The notes under the pieces are model-generated. The model saw only the letters and a program-made list of their open reading frames with translations. It had not been told where the DNA came from and did not search any database. Shown here piece by piece: positions 23,778-38,700 of a stretch of DNA of 64,000 bases. Source of the DNA: Dryas octopetala (lineage: Eukaryota; Streptophyta; Magnoliopsida; Rosales; Rosaceae). The stretch's first letter is position 1; each line of letters starts with the position of its first letter. The translations under genes and the position numbers were made by a program. The DNA lies in assembly GCA_963921425.1 (NCBI GenBank), contig OY992836.1:3859825-3923824 (forward strand). Reading direction: 5' to 3'.

Positions 23778-23788
23778 GCTTTATAGCG
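23041..23788. promoter_or_regulatory. Space between viral promoter and TOP3A; probable TOP3A promoter
   Basis: The left half may be upstream sequence of the viral promoter (no coding signal). The right half should hold the TOP3A promoter. A weak TATA-like TTATATTAAAACC lies near 23600 on the plus strand, followed by a 5' UTR-like stretch ending in the CT microsatellite. I see no other defined motif. Confidence 0.4.
23701..23775 (+). repeat. CTCG/CT microsatellite in the TOP3A 5' UTR
   Basis: About five CTCG units run into about 25 CT units, ending 14 bp before the TOP3A ATG at 23789. Pyrimidine tracts of this kind are common in plant 5' UTRs and can bind GAGA-binding (BPC) factors. Confidence 0.95.
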
Positions 23789-26700
23789 ATGAGGGTGCTG
23801 AACGTGGCGGAGAAGCCGTCGGTGGCGAAGTCAGTGGCGAGCATTCTGTCTCGGAACCAAGGGCTGCGAACGAGGGAAGGCCGATCCCGCTACAACAAAA
23901 TCTTCGAGTTCAACTACTCCATCAATGGCCTCCCCTGCCACATGCTCGTCACCTCCGTCACCGGCCACCTCATGGAGCTCGAATTTGAAGACCGCTTCCG
24001 CAAATGGCATTCCTGCGACCCCGCCCAGCTCTTCGACGTTCCTCTCCGCAAGTTCGTCCCCGAGGTCCACACACACTCTCTCTCTCTCTACTCTCTCTCT
24101 CTCTATATATATGTATGGCTATTGATCGTCTTCTTACTTGTGGTTTTGACAAGTCCAGCATTTGTAAATTGAAAGCAATTTCGTGGTGGTCATGGTTGTT
24201 TAGGGATTATTTGATGATAAAATCATTTCCAGTTTGTTATGATTATTGAAAAGTTGATGTTTGGTCAACAAATTCATCATTTCTGGCCTGAATCAGAGAT
24301 TTAATAGACGGTGTAGAGTGATTATGACTGTTAGTGGTTTAACCACTCTCGATGTACTGGTAACATTGCCTTTATGAAATTTTTATTTGCTGAAATGCAC
24401 ATTGGAGCATGTTAACCCGCAATTGAATGTGCAACAATCTTTGCCTCTTGTTTTTTTCTTTGGGCATATTACATTGATTGAAATTATTACTTCAAAAAAT
24501 GTAGGACAAGTTGGATATCAAGAGGACATTAGAGGAGGAAGCTAGGAGGTGCCAGTGGCTTGTATTGTGGCTTGACTGTGATAGAGAAGGAGAGAACATT
24601 GCATTTGAAGTCATAGAAGTCTGCACAGCCGTAAATCATCATCTTACCATAAGGAGGGCTCGTTTCTCAGCATTGATTGACCGGTTCTATACCCTAATGC
24701 TTTTGTCCTTTCTTCTAATTCCAAATTTCCAATTCTCTTGGGTTTCAGTTTTCATAGTATTTCACTTTAATGTCACTTCAGGGATATTCATTATGCAGTG
24801 CAGAATCTTCACAACCCAAACAAATGCTTCGCCGATGCAGTGGATGCTAGGCAAGTTAGTACCTTTGATCACCAGACTCTTTTGATGTCGATATGGTCAC
24901 TTCAAAGTTAGTTTACACGGTCACAACTGAAAAATATGTTGTTAGTGTTTTGTGCTATAGTTAGTTTACCTTTTCACCCACTCTTGGTTGTGAACTCAAG
25001 GAACCACTGTTACTCATATCCTCATACTAACATTGTTCTTCTATCATGCTATGGTCATGTTCTTCTTCTATGTCAAACAAAAATTATCTTCTATGTTTTT
25101 TTTTTTTGGGCAGGAAATAGATCTTCGAATTGGTGCTTCATTTACCAGGTTTCAGACTATGCTTCTGAGAGATGCATTTGTTATTGATTCTGCTACGGAT
25201 GACAGAAATCTTGTTCTAAGTTATGGTCCTTGTCAGGTGTGTGAGTACAACCACAGATTACACTGATTTAGACGTTAAAAGTATTCAATTCTTATGCATT
25301 TATCATTTAGCTCCCTTTTCAACACCTCTCCTACACTTGTTTTTGCAATTGTGAAAAGTTTTACCTTTTTGAATACAGTTCCCTACACTTGGCTTTGTTG
25401 TGGAACGATATTGGGAGATACAATCACACGAGCCGGAGGAATTTTGGACCATTAACTGTTCACACAGATCAGATGAAGGCATTGCTACATTCAATTGGAT
25501 GTAAAGTGTGAAGACTTGATGCTCTTCTTTTGAGCTTCGGCACCCATTTAAAATTTTATGATATTTTAATTTTGCAGGCGTGGACATTTTTTTGATTACG
25601 CTTGTGCTGTTATACTTTATGAGATGTGTGTTGAGGAACCTACTGCTAGTGTGAGTCATGCAGGTTTTTTGCTATTGTTTTTTATATGAAAAGAAAGATA
25701 CTTTTATCAACACAAATCAAATAGTACAAAAACAGTGGATAGGGCATCTTTTTTTTTGGACTGAGTGGATTGGACATCACCTATTGCACTCTTGGCTTTA
25801 ACATTTTCAATTTCATACAGGTCATAAAAGTTAGACAGCAGGAAAAGCTGAAGTATCCACCATATCCTTTGAATACCATTGAACTTGAAAAGCGTGCCTC
25901 AAGATACTTTCGGATGGGTTCTGAACACACAATGAAGGTGAGCACTTGGGACACAATATTTGTGTCTTTCTATTGTATGTGCGTTTATGTGTTTACAACT
26001 TTAAACTGGTAGGTTCAATGCCGTACATTTCTCCCAAATAATTGACTTTCCTTGCAAACCCTTTGAAGCTGCAAGGGAAAGAAAAGAATAGAATTCTGCA
26101 TAGCATTGGACTTAAGTTATAGGGCACAAGCATTCATGGTTTTCAATTAAACTGTGGTTTGTGGTTCAGTTGTATAGGGTTAAGTATGGATAAATTTACC
26201 TTACCTTTAGTGTATGTGCATGCTTCTCTCTGTGTCTCTATGCTTTTATATTATCAATGTTGTGGATAATGGTACCCATCGTCAGCCCTCCCCCATCTGT
26301 ATCCCTAATATAAGCACTTGGGTTTGAGAGTGAAGCATTGTTCTGCACTTTCTGAAGCTTTACCTTCTAGTTGATCCAGTCATTTAGTCAATCCAATTCC
26401 TTCCCGCTCATAGTACCTCTGAATTTAAAGTTTTCAATGGTTGTCTCTTAATTTATTATTTTTATACGAATTTCTTAATTATTGATTCAAGCCACTTCTT
26501 ATGCTTTGGGGTTGATTAGATTGACTGGTTACAGGGTGTGTGCGCAAATGTTTTGGATCTGTCATATGTCCTTATAATTTATTTTCTCTTTTTTTTCCCT
26601 GCTAACTTCCACATAGAAGAAAAAGAAAAAAAAGAAAAAAAATGGGTATCTCTTTGCTTGTACACATGATGCTGCCCCTTATACTGTACATATAATTTAT

Positions 26701-29700
26701 TTTCTCTTTTTTTTCCCTGCTAACTTCCACATAGAAGAAAAAGAAAAAAAAGAAAAAAAATGGGTATCTCTTTGCTTGTACACATGATGCTGCCCCTTAT
26801 ACTGTACATATAATTTATTTTCTCTTTTTTTTCCCTGCTAACTTCCACATAGAAGAAAAAGAAAAAAAAGAAAAAAAATGGGTATCTCTTTGCTTGTACA
26901 CATGATGCTGCCCCTTATACTGTACATATAATTTATTTTCTCTTTTTTTTCCCAGCTAACTTCCACATAGAAGAAAAAGAAAAAAAAGAAAAAAAATGGG
27001 TATCTCTTTGCTTGTACACATGATGCTGCCCCTTATACTGTACATTGTACAGTATAAGGGGCAGCATCCATTTTCTTAAGTTCTCATTGAATTTTTCAAT
27101 ATTTTTGATAACTGACATGTTTTTATGGGCTGGTTTTCAATTACTTCATCATCTTTAGACTCACTCACTCTTACTGATTGTAGGTGGCAGAAGAACTTTA
27201 CCAAGCTGGTTTCATCAGTTATCCTCGCACGGAGACTGATGGCTTCTCTGAAAGGACTGATTTGCATGTTAGTACCTCTGTCTTCTAATGAGAATCACAA
27301 AATATGTTACTGGTTGTGGCAGTAGTATCTATGTATATTGAGATTGTGTGAAATTTAGTAGTTGAATATATAATGGATTAAAGAATTAGAAAAAAGTGAT
27401 GAACTGAGTTTAAGGGGATGCAATGTGAGAGAAATGAAGAAAAATAATTTGAATAAAAGTGGTTATAGAATGAAATAGAATACATAATGAAAACTATTTC
27501 ATATAGGTAGAGACAAGAATGAAACATGTGTCTGCATATTTGTGCACACGCATATGGAATCTGTTTATGACAAGATGTAAAGTTTTCAAAAAGTGAGTGA
27601 TGAATATCATAATGTGTGCTTATGCACTAATGTGTGAGATGGTGTAGGGTTAAGTTCATAGCATGGTTGACTTTATTTCGTATTTTGAGCTTCCATATTG
27701 GGTTTGTTTTTGTTAGAGGGTTTATTTTGGGGTTTCCTTATTCAAACTGTACAGCCTCAACCATATTGTCATTGGGTTTGATAGTGTTGAGCATTGAGAA
27801 TTTACAATCAATTAAAGTTCAAATTTTAGCTTTTCTCCAAGGAATTTTCTAGTCTCTTTAATTGAGCCTTTCAATTTTCTCTCCCTGGCATCAGTGAGCT
27901 TTAAACTCTGACAGGATGGGAAACTGAACAGTAAATTACCAAAACTGAACAGGAAATGTCATTTCAACTCATTGAACATGAAATCATTTTTCTTCTGAGG
28001 CCTTTAGAGTTCCCCTTTATTCACTAATGTTTTTCACACATCACCATGGATTTTCATTTTTATTGTGTTTGCACTCTTCAGGGTTATAGCCTATTGAGTG
28101 GGATACGGTTCTAATCTCTATCTTGGCATTGTGACTATTGTTTTAATATTTCATCATCTTTTTCTGAATAACTGATCAGTTGGATCTAAATTTGGTATAG
28201 GCGATTGTGCAAGAACAACAAGAGCATCCTGAATGGGGATCATATGCACAACGATTGTTGGACCCTGCATCTGGGCTTTGGAGAAATCCTGGTAGTGGCG
28301 GACATGATGACAAGGCCCATCCACCTATTCACCCAACAAAATTTTCTTCAGGAGAACCGAGATGGACTGAAGATCACCGCGTAAGTAGTCTAAGCTTTTG
28401 TTGGTGTTATTTTGATCACTGAATCTTCTCCAACTGTACTTTCATTTGGTCTGAGTTGAGAGCCATTTTTTTTTTCTTTTCTTTTCTTGAATGTTTAGTT
28501 CATTTTTGTTTTCAGAGACTGTATGGGCTGGTTGTTCGCCATTTCCTTGCATGTGTCTCACAGCCAGCTGTAGGGGCTGAAACTACTGTTGAAATTGACA
28601 TTGCTGGTGAATTGTTCTCTGCATCAGGGAGAGTTATTCTGGCGGTGAGTTTTCCATTACATTCTTAGATTTTTTTCACTGTTTGGAGTCAAATTTCATC
28701 CGAGTCCAATAAATCCTGTCAAATTTGAGGGCAGGAATGATGAGCCAACATCTCAATCCTTTTGTCTGGCATTTTGTGCTCAAACCCATAGGTACAAGAA
28801 TAAAGTACATCTCAAAAATCCAGCATTACTTCTTGCCAAACTTAAGGGAAGTGATGCTAAGACCTTCTCTAGATCATATCCTCTGGCTTTTCATGACCAA
28901 ATCTGTATGTCCTAGGATCAAAAGAGTCTTGAAGAGCTGACATTGCACTATTTTCCTAGTTACACGATTGTTCCAAAATCAGTGATAGACTGTTTATAGG
29001 AACGACTATTACTAATAGTAAATTGGACCAGCTTTTCTCCCTTCATGACAAAAGGAATATAGTATCATCTGTGAGTTGCAAATGAGTGATCTCCAACGTG
29101 TCCCTTCCTACTTCCAGCCTTTTATACGCTTTAATTCCTTAGCCTTTTTCTAATTATCTGCTCAGCACATCAACTGCCAATGTCGCAATCCTCCTGAAGC
29201 TCCAAACTTTCCTCTTGGTCCACCACTGATATAGGCCTCCTTAATGTAACGGAGGAATTGGACTTGATTAATGAATTAAACTTAGATTTCCCCTCATTTC
29301 TTTTCACTGTTTCTCCTATTCTCCCTTTCATTGTTATTTCTCTCTTCTATTTTCTTCCTAGTAGATTTCTCTTTGGTGTTACGTCATCTCTAGACTGAGA
29401 AGTTAAATAACAGCATCCTTGGGCCTTGCTATCTTATCTTTCCTGCTTTGTGTTTGAAATGCTTTAATTGTGTTCATACAACTTGCATACAGTGTTCTGA
29501 CTTTTGTGACATAAGGGTTTGGCACTACATAATCTATTGTCTTTATATGGTTTCTAAATAAGTTGAGTGTTTTCGATGTTATATTTGACTCAATTGCTTC
29601 TTGTTTTATCAGAAAAATTACTTAGATGTTTATGGCTTTGAATCATGGGGAGGTTCAGTGCTACCAACATATGTCATTGGACAACAGGTTTGCTACTGTC

Positions 29701-32700
29701 AAACCAAGCTATGCATATAAATTTCCAATTGGAGTTCAATTATTGTTTTAAATCATTTCTGTATATCTGATTAGCTCTGTCAATTTCCTTCCAATCAGCT
29801 AGATGAATTCATAATCTAGCATATATATATATATTTTTTTTTTGGGGATAAAAACCAAGAAAAAAGAAGTACAAAACAAGATGGGCGATGAGTCCAATAG
29901 GATCAAACACCTAATAAAACCAAAATCCCACAAAACCCAACTAGAAAGCAAAGCAAACAGTTCAGGGTCAAACAGTTCCACTTAATCTAAAATGGCAGAC
30001 CAGTCCAAATGGATCATACTAAGTGGAACTTCCTTGAAATGTTGGAGCAGATGCTCATAGGGAAGGTAGAAATCTGATCCTCTTTCACAGCAAAGCCAAC
30101 TCTTCCTCTATCCTCAATGGTTCTTCAGTTCCTTTCGCACCAAACCACCCATATAACTGCCAGAACAGTAGAGTTCAATAGGGTGGAAACTCTCCTCAGT
30201 TTAGCAGAGAGTTACAAATTCTTGGGACCACCCACTCCAAACCAAAAGCCATAAGCAACCTACTCCGGATTATTGTTGAGACTAGCAATGTAAAAAGATA
30301 TGGTTGGAAGATTCATCTGCAGTTTTGTACAGTACACACCAATGAGGAGATAATGAAGAGGGCCTTCTCTTCTGAAGCATGTCACAAGTAATTATATTAC
30401 TATGAATTACCAACCAAGAAAGAAATTGAACTTGGTTGGTAACCCAACTTTCCAATATGAGGTCTCCATTAACAATCATGATCATTGATTTGGTTTGAAA
30501 AATTTTATCTTGTTTCTAGGATCCTTTATTTTGTTAAGAATTTCTTCCTTGAAGCACTTATCATGGAAAAGGGGGGAGGGGGGAGAGTGCTGCTAAAACG
30601 ACAATTATATTAAGCATGCTGCATGATGATGCGATGTGTGTACAAAAATTTGTGATTGGAATTCTGATCCACATTTTGAAGAAGTTATCTTAATACTTTG
30701 AAACACACAGAAGAAAAACCAAAGGATAGAAGCCCTTGGGGTTAGCCCAAGTGGTGAGGGTGGGTGGGGTAAGGGTTAGGATTAGGCTAGGTCCAGGGTT
30801 CGTCAATATTACAGTACAATTTTCAATGATTACACCCATCACCCATATTTTCATATATTACAGTACAATTTTCAATGTTCTGAAACATTATGGTTAACCC
30901 TATGCTTTACGTCATAGACTGCATTGTAAAACCAGAGGATCTGATATTCATGACAACTTTAATTATTTATGTTGCAGTTTGTTCCAACAGCGTTGACTCT
31001 AGATTCAGGAGTTACTAGGCCTCCACCACCTTTGAGTGAAGCTGATTTGCTGAGTTGTATGGACAAGGTGATAAAATTATATATTTTGATCCGTCTTATG
31101 ATTTTGTTGCTGACTCTATCACTTAATCTATTTTTAAGTTTTCATAGGCAGTTACACTAGTACTTCTTCGTGTGTGCATGTATATATTTCGTATATGCTT
31201 GCATTAATCTTAATATATTTATAACTTTTTTCTTGATTTTACAGGAGGGCATTGGTACAGATGCAACAATGCATGATCACATAAAAAAACTGCTGGATCG
31301 ATTTTACGCGACTAAGGACTCAAACATGTGTTTCTCACCGACCAATCTTGTAAGTTTTTTTCTAGCTATAACTCTATGGGATATTCTTTGCTCGCTCCTG
31401 TTTAGTCCTCTCTCTGCACCTTTCCTAATTATTGTTTTATTTTTTATTTTTGCTTGCTTATGATTAATCTCAATGCTGTTTGGTTTCCTAATTCATGTCC
31501 TAGTTATAGGAAGTACAACTAGGTAGTATTAGAATTGAAAGTGGGGATAGAATAAATTTTAAGGTTATTTGTAGCTCTAAAAAATTATTTTCAATAAATC
31601 CAATTGATTAGATGCTATTTTTTGAAAAGCAATTGATTAATCTATATATAATGGTGGACCTTGTAGGTAACACCAATTGCATAGGCATCATCGTACCCAA
31701 TGCTTGTTTTACTGATGTGGCAGTCTTGGGAGGGGACACTTGGATAGGGTACTAACCTTATGTTTGATACTTTGATGTGTCAAATGGGTTGTGCCGTGTC
31801 AATTTGACCCATTTAGATTGGACCTATTTGTGCTTTGTGCTGTGCCTGTGATAGCTAATTTAATAATTGTGTTGTGCCGTGCCGTCCAGACAGTCGAGAC
31901 CTAGGCTCAAGATGGTTCGTTGCCAAGTCTATATTGTGCTTGTGCTCATGTCGTGCCGTAAACGGACTGGGCTTGTGTTAAGGCTGGAGCCAAATTTTGT
32001 TTTGATTCCAAATTTATCCTAAATTATTGTTTCTTTCTTATAATTAAATTTTTAGATTGATTTGCTTGAAGAATAGGGCCAACAATGTATATCAAGTTAC
32101 ATCCTCCCTTACATGCAACCTCATCCTGTATATGGAGAGGGTTTAGGTTAGTGCTGCACCTGGAAAGGTAGGCAGATAGAGGGACAAAGACAAGTATATA
32201 GGTATTGACCAAAAAAAGAAAGAAAAGACAAGTATATAGGTGCATCACCACCCTACACCCTGCAAACCAATAAAAAAAGTGGGGAATGAGGAACAGAGGT
32301 TTCGAACACAATACCTCCTGCAAACCAGACTCCTGTAAATGGAGGTATAAATAGCTATATAGAGAGGTACGAAAAAGGTTAGTAATCAATTACAATCGAC
32401 TAGCCTAATTTCTTCTTTTATTATAGCTTAAGCCACATTCTACTCTAGCCAACTCTACAATTAAGGTAATTATGCCAACACTCTCCCTCAAGTTGGAGCA
32501 TAGATATCTCGGATGCTTAACATTTCAAGGGAGGAATAAAAAACTTCACTTGATACTGCCTTTGTCAAGATATCTGCCAGTTGATTCTCGGTCTTTACCA
32601 AAAGAGTACTAATTATTCCTTCGGTCAATGTCTCCTTGATAAAGTGTCTATCCACCTCAATATGTTTTGTACAATCATGTTGAACTTGATTGTGTGCAAG

Positions 32701-35700
32701 ACTGATCGCAGCCTTGTCGTCACAGTATACATTTTGGTTTGTCATAACTAAAACCGAATTCTTTCGTCAAGGTCTTCAACCACAACACCTGAAAAATACC
32801 ATGTGCCATGGTCCTCAACTCTGCCTCAACACTTGACCTGACTACAACTGACTGTTTCTTGGCTTCTTGTGACTCCATGTGACTAGGTTCCCTCCAATGT
32901 CAAGTTATCTACCGAGTCTTGTGATTTACTACCTAATCCATCGGTATACTGGCGTACTATATTTTTGATAGGAAGCAAACTTTTATTGAAAGGAACAGAA
33001 TGTTACAATACAGTGGATGACGTATCCACTAATCTTCAAATCTGAAAACCTACATCAAACACTATGCCAGCTACAAAACAAATACAGAAAAAGCACAAAA
33101 CAGAATCCAAGAGAACAAGTATTGCATGCTTCTCTGACCACCAACACTAGATATTACATTCAATGTGACTACGGTTAGCCAATTATGCTTGCACCTCGTA
33201 TGTCTAAGTTAAATTCTGTTAATCACTTCTTATGGTATTGAAGTCATGTGCAGTACTTGGGTCATTTTATATTTCTGGAGCTTAGTCAGGCACATCATGT
33301 TTGAGAGGTGCCGACTAAGCTGGTTCACCTTCAAAGAGACAGTCTGCCTTAGTGATTGAGCTCCAAGAACGGGAAAAGTCTCTGGTTATCATCCCGACCA
33401 GTTCGTCGATTGAATGAATTGATTGGCTAGTGTCACACAGGTCGATCTTGTAGTCCCTGGATCAAACATTTCTCACCTCTTGTGTGTAAATAACCAAGAA
33501 ATGAAGAGACACCAAATTTACATGTTTTGGCGATCATACCTAACTTCACAGGCAGCAAGAGTAAAATCTTCCACTATGACAATAATGCGATTACAATGAA
33601 TATAATCACCATAGTGGTTATACCAAACTCTCTCTTGGATTCATTCTAGAGGATTTTTTTCTTCTCACACAAAGGAGGCTCTCTCTTTAAGGGTGATGTT
33701 TGAAGTGGTGGATGAATGGATGAGTTTTGAAATGAGGAAAGGAATGGAGGATTATATTGGCTTTGACGGTAGGTGGGATCATAATGAAGGTTCATCCCCA
33801 TTATGATGGTAAATCATGCCAAGTCATTTCCCTAGTGTGGGTTCATCTATTAATGAAGACACATTCAATTAATGAGGGTTCATCTTTGTTAGTGTGATTT
33901 GTGTGTATCACTAGAAAGTTAGAATTTGACTTTGTATCTTTAAAACTTACCTTATTTGTATAATCTGTGTATATTATTTATACCTCCTTGTGAGAAGAAT
34001 ACAATTGTCTGAGAAATTACATCTATTTTTTCTGTAATTTGACAATCTTCATTATGAAGGTTCATCGGAATTGTCAAAAGTCTACATGCGCCAGTTCCAC
34101 ATTCATCTCACTTAATTAATTTTAATTCATCATCCACTTCAGTAGGGAATCCCAGAAAATCTCCCAACTTGGGTGGAGGGCTCCACCATACATACAGCTT
34201 TTGAGTCTTTAGTAGCTCTTAATTTTTCTTTTTAATTATTACAATTAGGGATTAATGTCATTTTGGTCCTCAGACTTCTAATTTGGAAAATTAAGGACTC
34301 TGACTTTTTCAATTTTGCCAATTGAGGTTATTCCGTTAATTTATACATTTCCATCCAAATTTAGCGAGAAATGAAGGAGGGAAAATGGTGCACGAGGGAA
34401 AAAGGGTAAGATCTAAATGGAAGGGACCATTTTGGCCTAAAAAAGGACCCCACGTGATTGGCCCATGGTGCTATGCAAACAGAAATTTGGATGAAAAATG
34501 TGTAAATTGACCAAATAACCTCAATTGGCAAAATTGAAAAAAGTTTGAGTCCTTAACTTTCTAAATTAGAAGTCTGAGGACCAAACTAATACAAAGTGTA
34601 ATAGTCTAGGGAGCACAATGACATTAATCTCTTACAATTATAGGTTCTTTGACATTTATTACTTGGAATACTGGATGTATATTTTACCATTCCTTTCTTG
34701 TATGCTACTTGAAAATGAAATTGAGTTTCTTTTGATAATTTGTCATAATGTCAGGGCGAAGCGTTGGTGATGGGATATGATGATATGGGGTAAGAAATTC
34801 AAATTCATCTTCAATTTTAAACCAAATATCTTGAACTTCGACCTACTTTTATATCAAATGCAGGGGAATCAATTTCTAATAACAAGGTTAGCTATGGAAT
34901 CATAATGTCTAGTTGGGTGGGATATTTATTTCCACAAGAAACTAGTTCAAGCAGTTATATGAAGCATGCTTTTTATTTTTGTTATCATACCTGGAATTCT
35001 GTACATCATGTTACATTCCAATTGCAGATATAAACATCCTAACCTCTGCATGCTTATATGTTGTACATAAATAGGAAAAAACTCCTTTCATTTTGTATGA
35101 TAAATGGAGTGATCTTGAGTTTGGATCATTCAAGGCTCAGAACCCCTATGGGGGCTTGCTCCATGTGGGTCCATCAAGCAATATGATTTGGACCAGTCCA
35201 TCCTGTACAGAACTGAAGGGGAGTGGGATCCATATACATAAGCATGCATATAGATTTGTAGTTCTATATAGTTGCACTCCTACTCCCCTTTATAAACTAA
35301 TGATGTTATGGTAAAGAATATATATATATATATATATATATCATGAAAAATATTGTGAAACATTGTTGTACTGTAAAAACTCAAAACATTGCAAGAGAAA
35401 TGTCATCATGAGCAAATCAAAATAAATATCCTTTATAGTCATATTTCTAGGCTGTATGGGTGTAATGTTTTGAATGGCGAAGGTGCAATATGAGCATTAG
35501 TTCTCCCAGTGCGAACTGTAAGCCTCGTGTCATTGAGGTGTAAAACATTTGGGACTGGAATCATTATAATTCAAATATATGAAACTACTTCCAAGCAGAA
35601 TCTTTCTTATTCATCGTTCTATTTTTTTTTTCTTTCTAAAAAACAAGAATTTTAATTAAGGAAAGGGAAGAGAATTACCAAACATGATGGACAAGAAGTT

Positions 35701-38700
35701 CGCTGAGAGCACTCCACCAGAACACAAAAATAAATCCCCACTAAACTAAGTAAAGACCAAACCAAACACACTTCGTCCAAAATAGCAGACCAATCCAGAT
35801 GTATCAAAGTAAAGGGGGTATCCTTCAAATATTTAAACTAGGAAGCCAAAGGGAAGCAATGAATTTAATTCTGTCTCACAGTGAAGCCAACTCTTCTTCT
35901 CCATTATCAAAGATTCTTCTATTCCTTTCCCACCAAACCACTCACACAGAGGCCAAAACAACAATTTTCACAAGGTGGCTAGTTTTCTTCTTAACTCCCC
36001 TCCCCGAAAAACATTCATACAACAAGGAGTAGCAATTACGTACAACCACCCATTCCAAACCAAAAGCTAGGATTAATCTATTCCAAATTTGCAGTTTCAC
36101 TTTGTCATTTACAATGTATTATATACTTAAAAATATGTGCATTGATCATTGTTATATGGTTACATGTCTGAAGCTTCAAAGCTTCATATCAATTGTCTTG
36201 AACAACCAATTCGTAGTGTAGTGTTATATGAAAAGACGTATATATTTGACCATACTACTATTTTATGGATGATTTGTTTCACATGATTCTTGAAGACTCA
36301 ATATCTTAAAAAGTAATATTTTTTCACTGATGCATGTCTTTGAAATTTGAGTTTGACATTAATATATTAATATGGGGTGATAGTTCGTGGGAATCTTTAT
36401 TTCTCAGGTATAAACTCTGGAAACCCTACCTTAGAGCTGTTATGGAGCGTGACATGAAAGCAGTTAGTGAAGGTGCTAAGAGCAAAGCTGAAGTTTTGGA
36501 AACTTGCTTGCAGCAAATGAAAGCTTGCTTCCTAGATGTAAGCCTGTAATTGGGGTTTTCAGGTGCTCTTGGATTTTTTATGATATTATGCTCAAACAAA
36601 CATAGGCACACATGTTATACTTTCTTCCTGATTTTTACTTCCTATGCACGATAGATTAATTCCAACTATTAGACTTTAGACCAATTATCACCAAGGATGA
36701 CAATGTCAGTGTTGGTAGAAATATCTGGTGTTCGGATTTACGGAAAATCAGTGAAAATATCAGTATTGATGGAAATATCAGCAAAAACTATAGAAGAAAA
36801 TTTATGTATGAACATGAGAATTTTGAATAAAATTTGAAGAAATTCTATTACTAATGCATAATTAAACATGCAAGTTTCATTAAGTAGTATATTATGATGA
36901 ATATATGACACATAGGATGAAAACACTGCATGCTGCTGATAGTATATGGTTTTGAAACTTGAATTTCTAGCGTGCAAAATCTTTTTAATTTCATTAAGGA
37001 TAAGTATTCTAATGGTCCTATCAAAAAAAGGAAAAGTTTCTTATGGTAAATTTAAAATCTTTTTGTGTACACACCACACTGTATGATTCTCTTTTTTTTT
37101 TTTTTTTTTTTTTAACTTACCCAAGTTCCTGTAGCTAGGTTTCCTAAATGTTTTAAGGGTGTGTTTTTCCAGAAACCAATTCATTTATCCCATTAAATTA
37201 AAAAGGAATAATATCCCCACAAAAGCTTTTCAAAAGATCTCAACAGTTCTCATCGACACCAAAACCATCTAAATTTTGGTTTCATATTGCTGATACGTTG
37301 CTCCTTCCATCTGTTATCAATGTTTCTGGCTGCAAAAAAAAAAAAAAAGGAAATTTCGGTTTGTCGATGGATTTAAACACTGATTATTCCAAAATCTGGT
37401 AATATTTGCAGGCGAGGTTGAACAAAGTAAAACTCTTTGAAGCCATGGGTATATTCTTTGAGAGGTAATTTTACTTTCCTCCTGTTTCTGGACTATATAT
37501 ATTTTTGTAAGATGATACATCGTTCACCTTTATGCAGATCTAATAGATCTGGTGGAGATGGCCAGCATGCATCTGGAGTTTTCATTCGGCGATGTGGACT
37601 TTGCCAGGAAGCAGATATGGTGCTTAAGCAAAACAGGGTAATGATTGATATCATAAATATCTTTAATTCAATTTTGTTACTAGTAAGTCCTTTATAAAGT
37701 GTTATAGCAAGAATATGTTCAAGCATCAGTTTTATGGATTCTGAACCAAAACTATAACCATGATGGTGGCTTCTTCGAGCTACTCCCCATCTGACAGATT
37801 CATGCACTGCAGCTGTGTACAATCTGAAGCATCACCTTTCAGGTTTTCAGTGAATGTGCCTTTAGCAATCAAGTTGTGTGTGTGTGTGTTTTTTTTTTTT
37901 TTTAATTTGTTTTTTAAATTATAGTTCCTTATTGTTTTCTGCCGTACATTTTGCTTGAGCGAGTTCTTTTTGATTTTCATTAAGTTTCTTGCTAAAAATT
38001 TTCTCAGTCTCAGCCATCCTACATCCATAAGCTTCATCATCACAAGTTCATCTTCCACCTGAAAATTTGGGAAAATTTGATGCTTTTGTTTATCAAACTT
38101 GTGTTTCTCCACACTCTCATAATGAATTCCTTTTATGGTTTGTAAAATTTTATTTGGTCTAAAACTTGAATGAAATATTATTCGCAGCCACAATACAGCT
38201 TCTTCGTCTTCTTTTTTTTTCTCCTTTTTTCCTGACGGGCTTTCTACACTTTACTTAGTTCAATGATACTGAGACAAAAGTTGTTGCATCATTATCTTTG
38301 CAGTTTTGCTGATTCCACTTTTCTCCATGATTTGAAATCGTTGTTCACATAAGTTGCACATCTTATTGACTATAACTAAGAACAACAAAAATGTCATCCC
38401 CTTATCAAGTTAACAGACACTACTACCACACCATATTTATCTGTGCTCAATTTTCTGAAACTTTAAAGTATCATAACCTTCATTCGACATATCTGTTTTT
38501 CAAAAATTCTTTTCTCAGAGCATTTTTTGAGATCTGTCAAACAATACCCATAATGAATATAAAATTTTGTAATAAAAAGCGAATTAATCTCTCATGTAAA
38601 CACTATTGTGATAGGAAAACACTTTATCTTCCTGATGCAACATAATTTGCTTTTTCATGAAAATGTATTTGTATAACAGATTCACAGATGCATCGTCTTT

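Noticed and set aside
30735-30812. Functional tRNA gene
   Set aside because: A- and B-box-like words are present but acceptor and anticodon stems do not fold; SINE-like at best.
31650-32000. hAT-like MITE suggested by GTGCCGTGCCG words in TOP3A intron 13
   Set aside because: No inverted ends or 8-bp duplication could be located.
33000-34200. Second retroelement in TOP3A intron 13
   Set aside because: CTTTTATTGAAA near 32975 hints at a retroposon tail, but no domains, ends or duplications follow.
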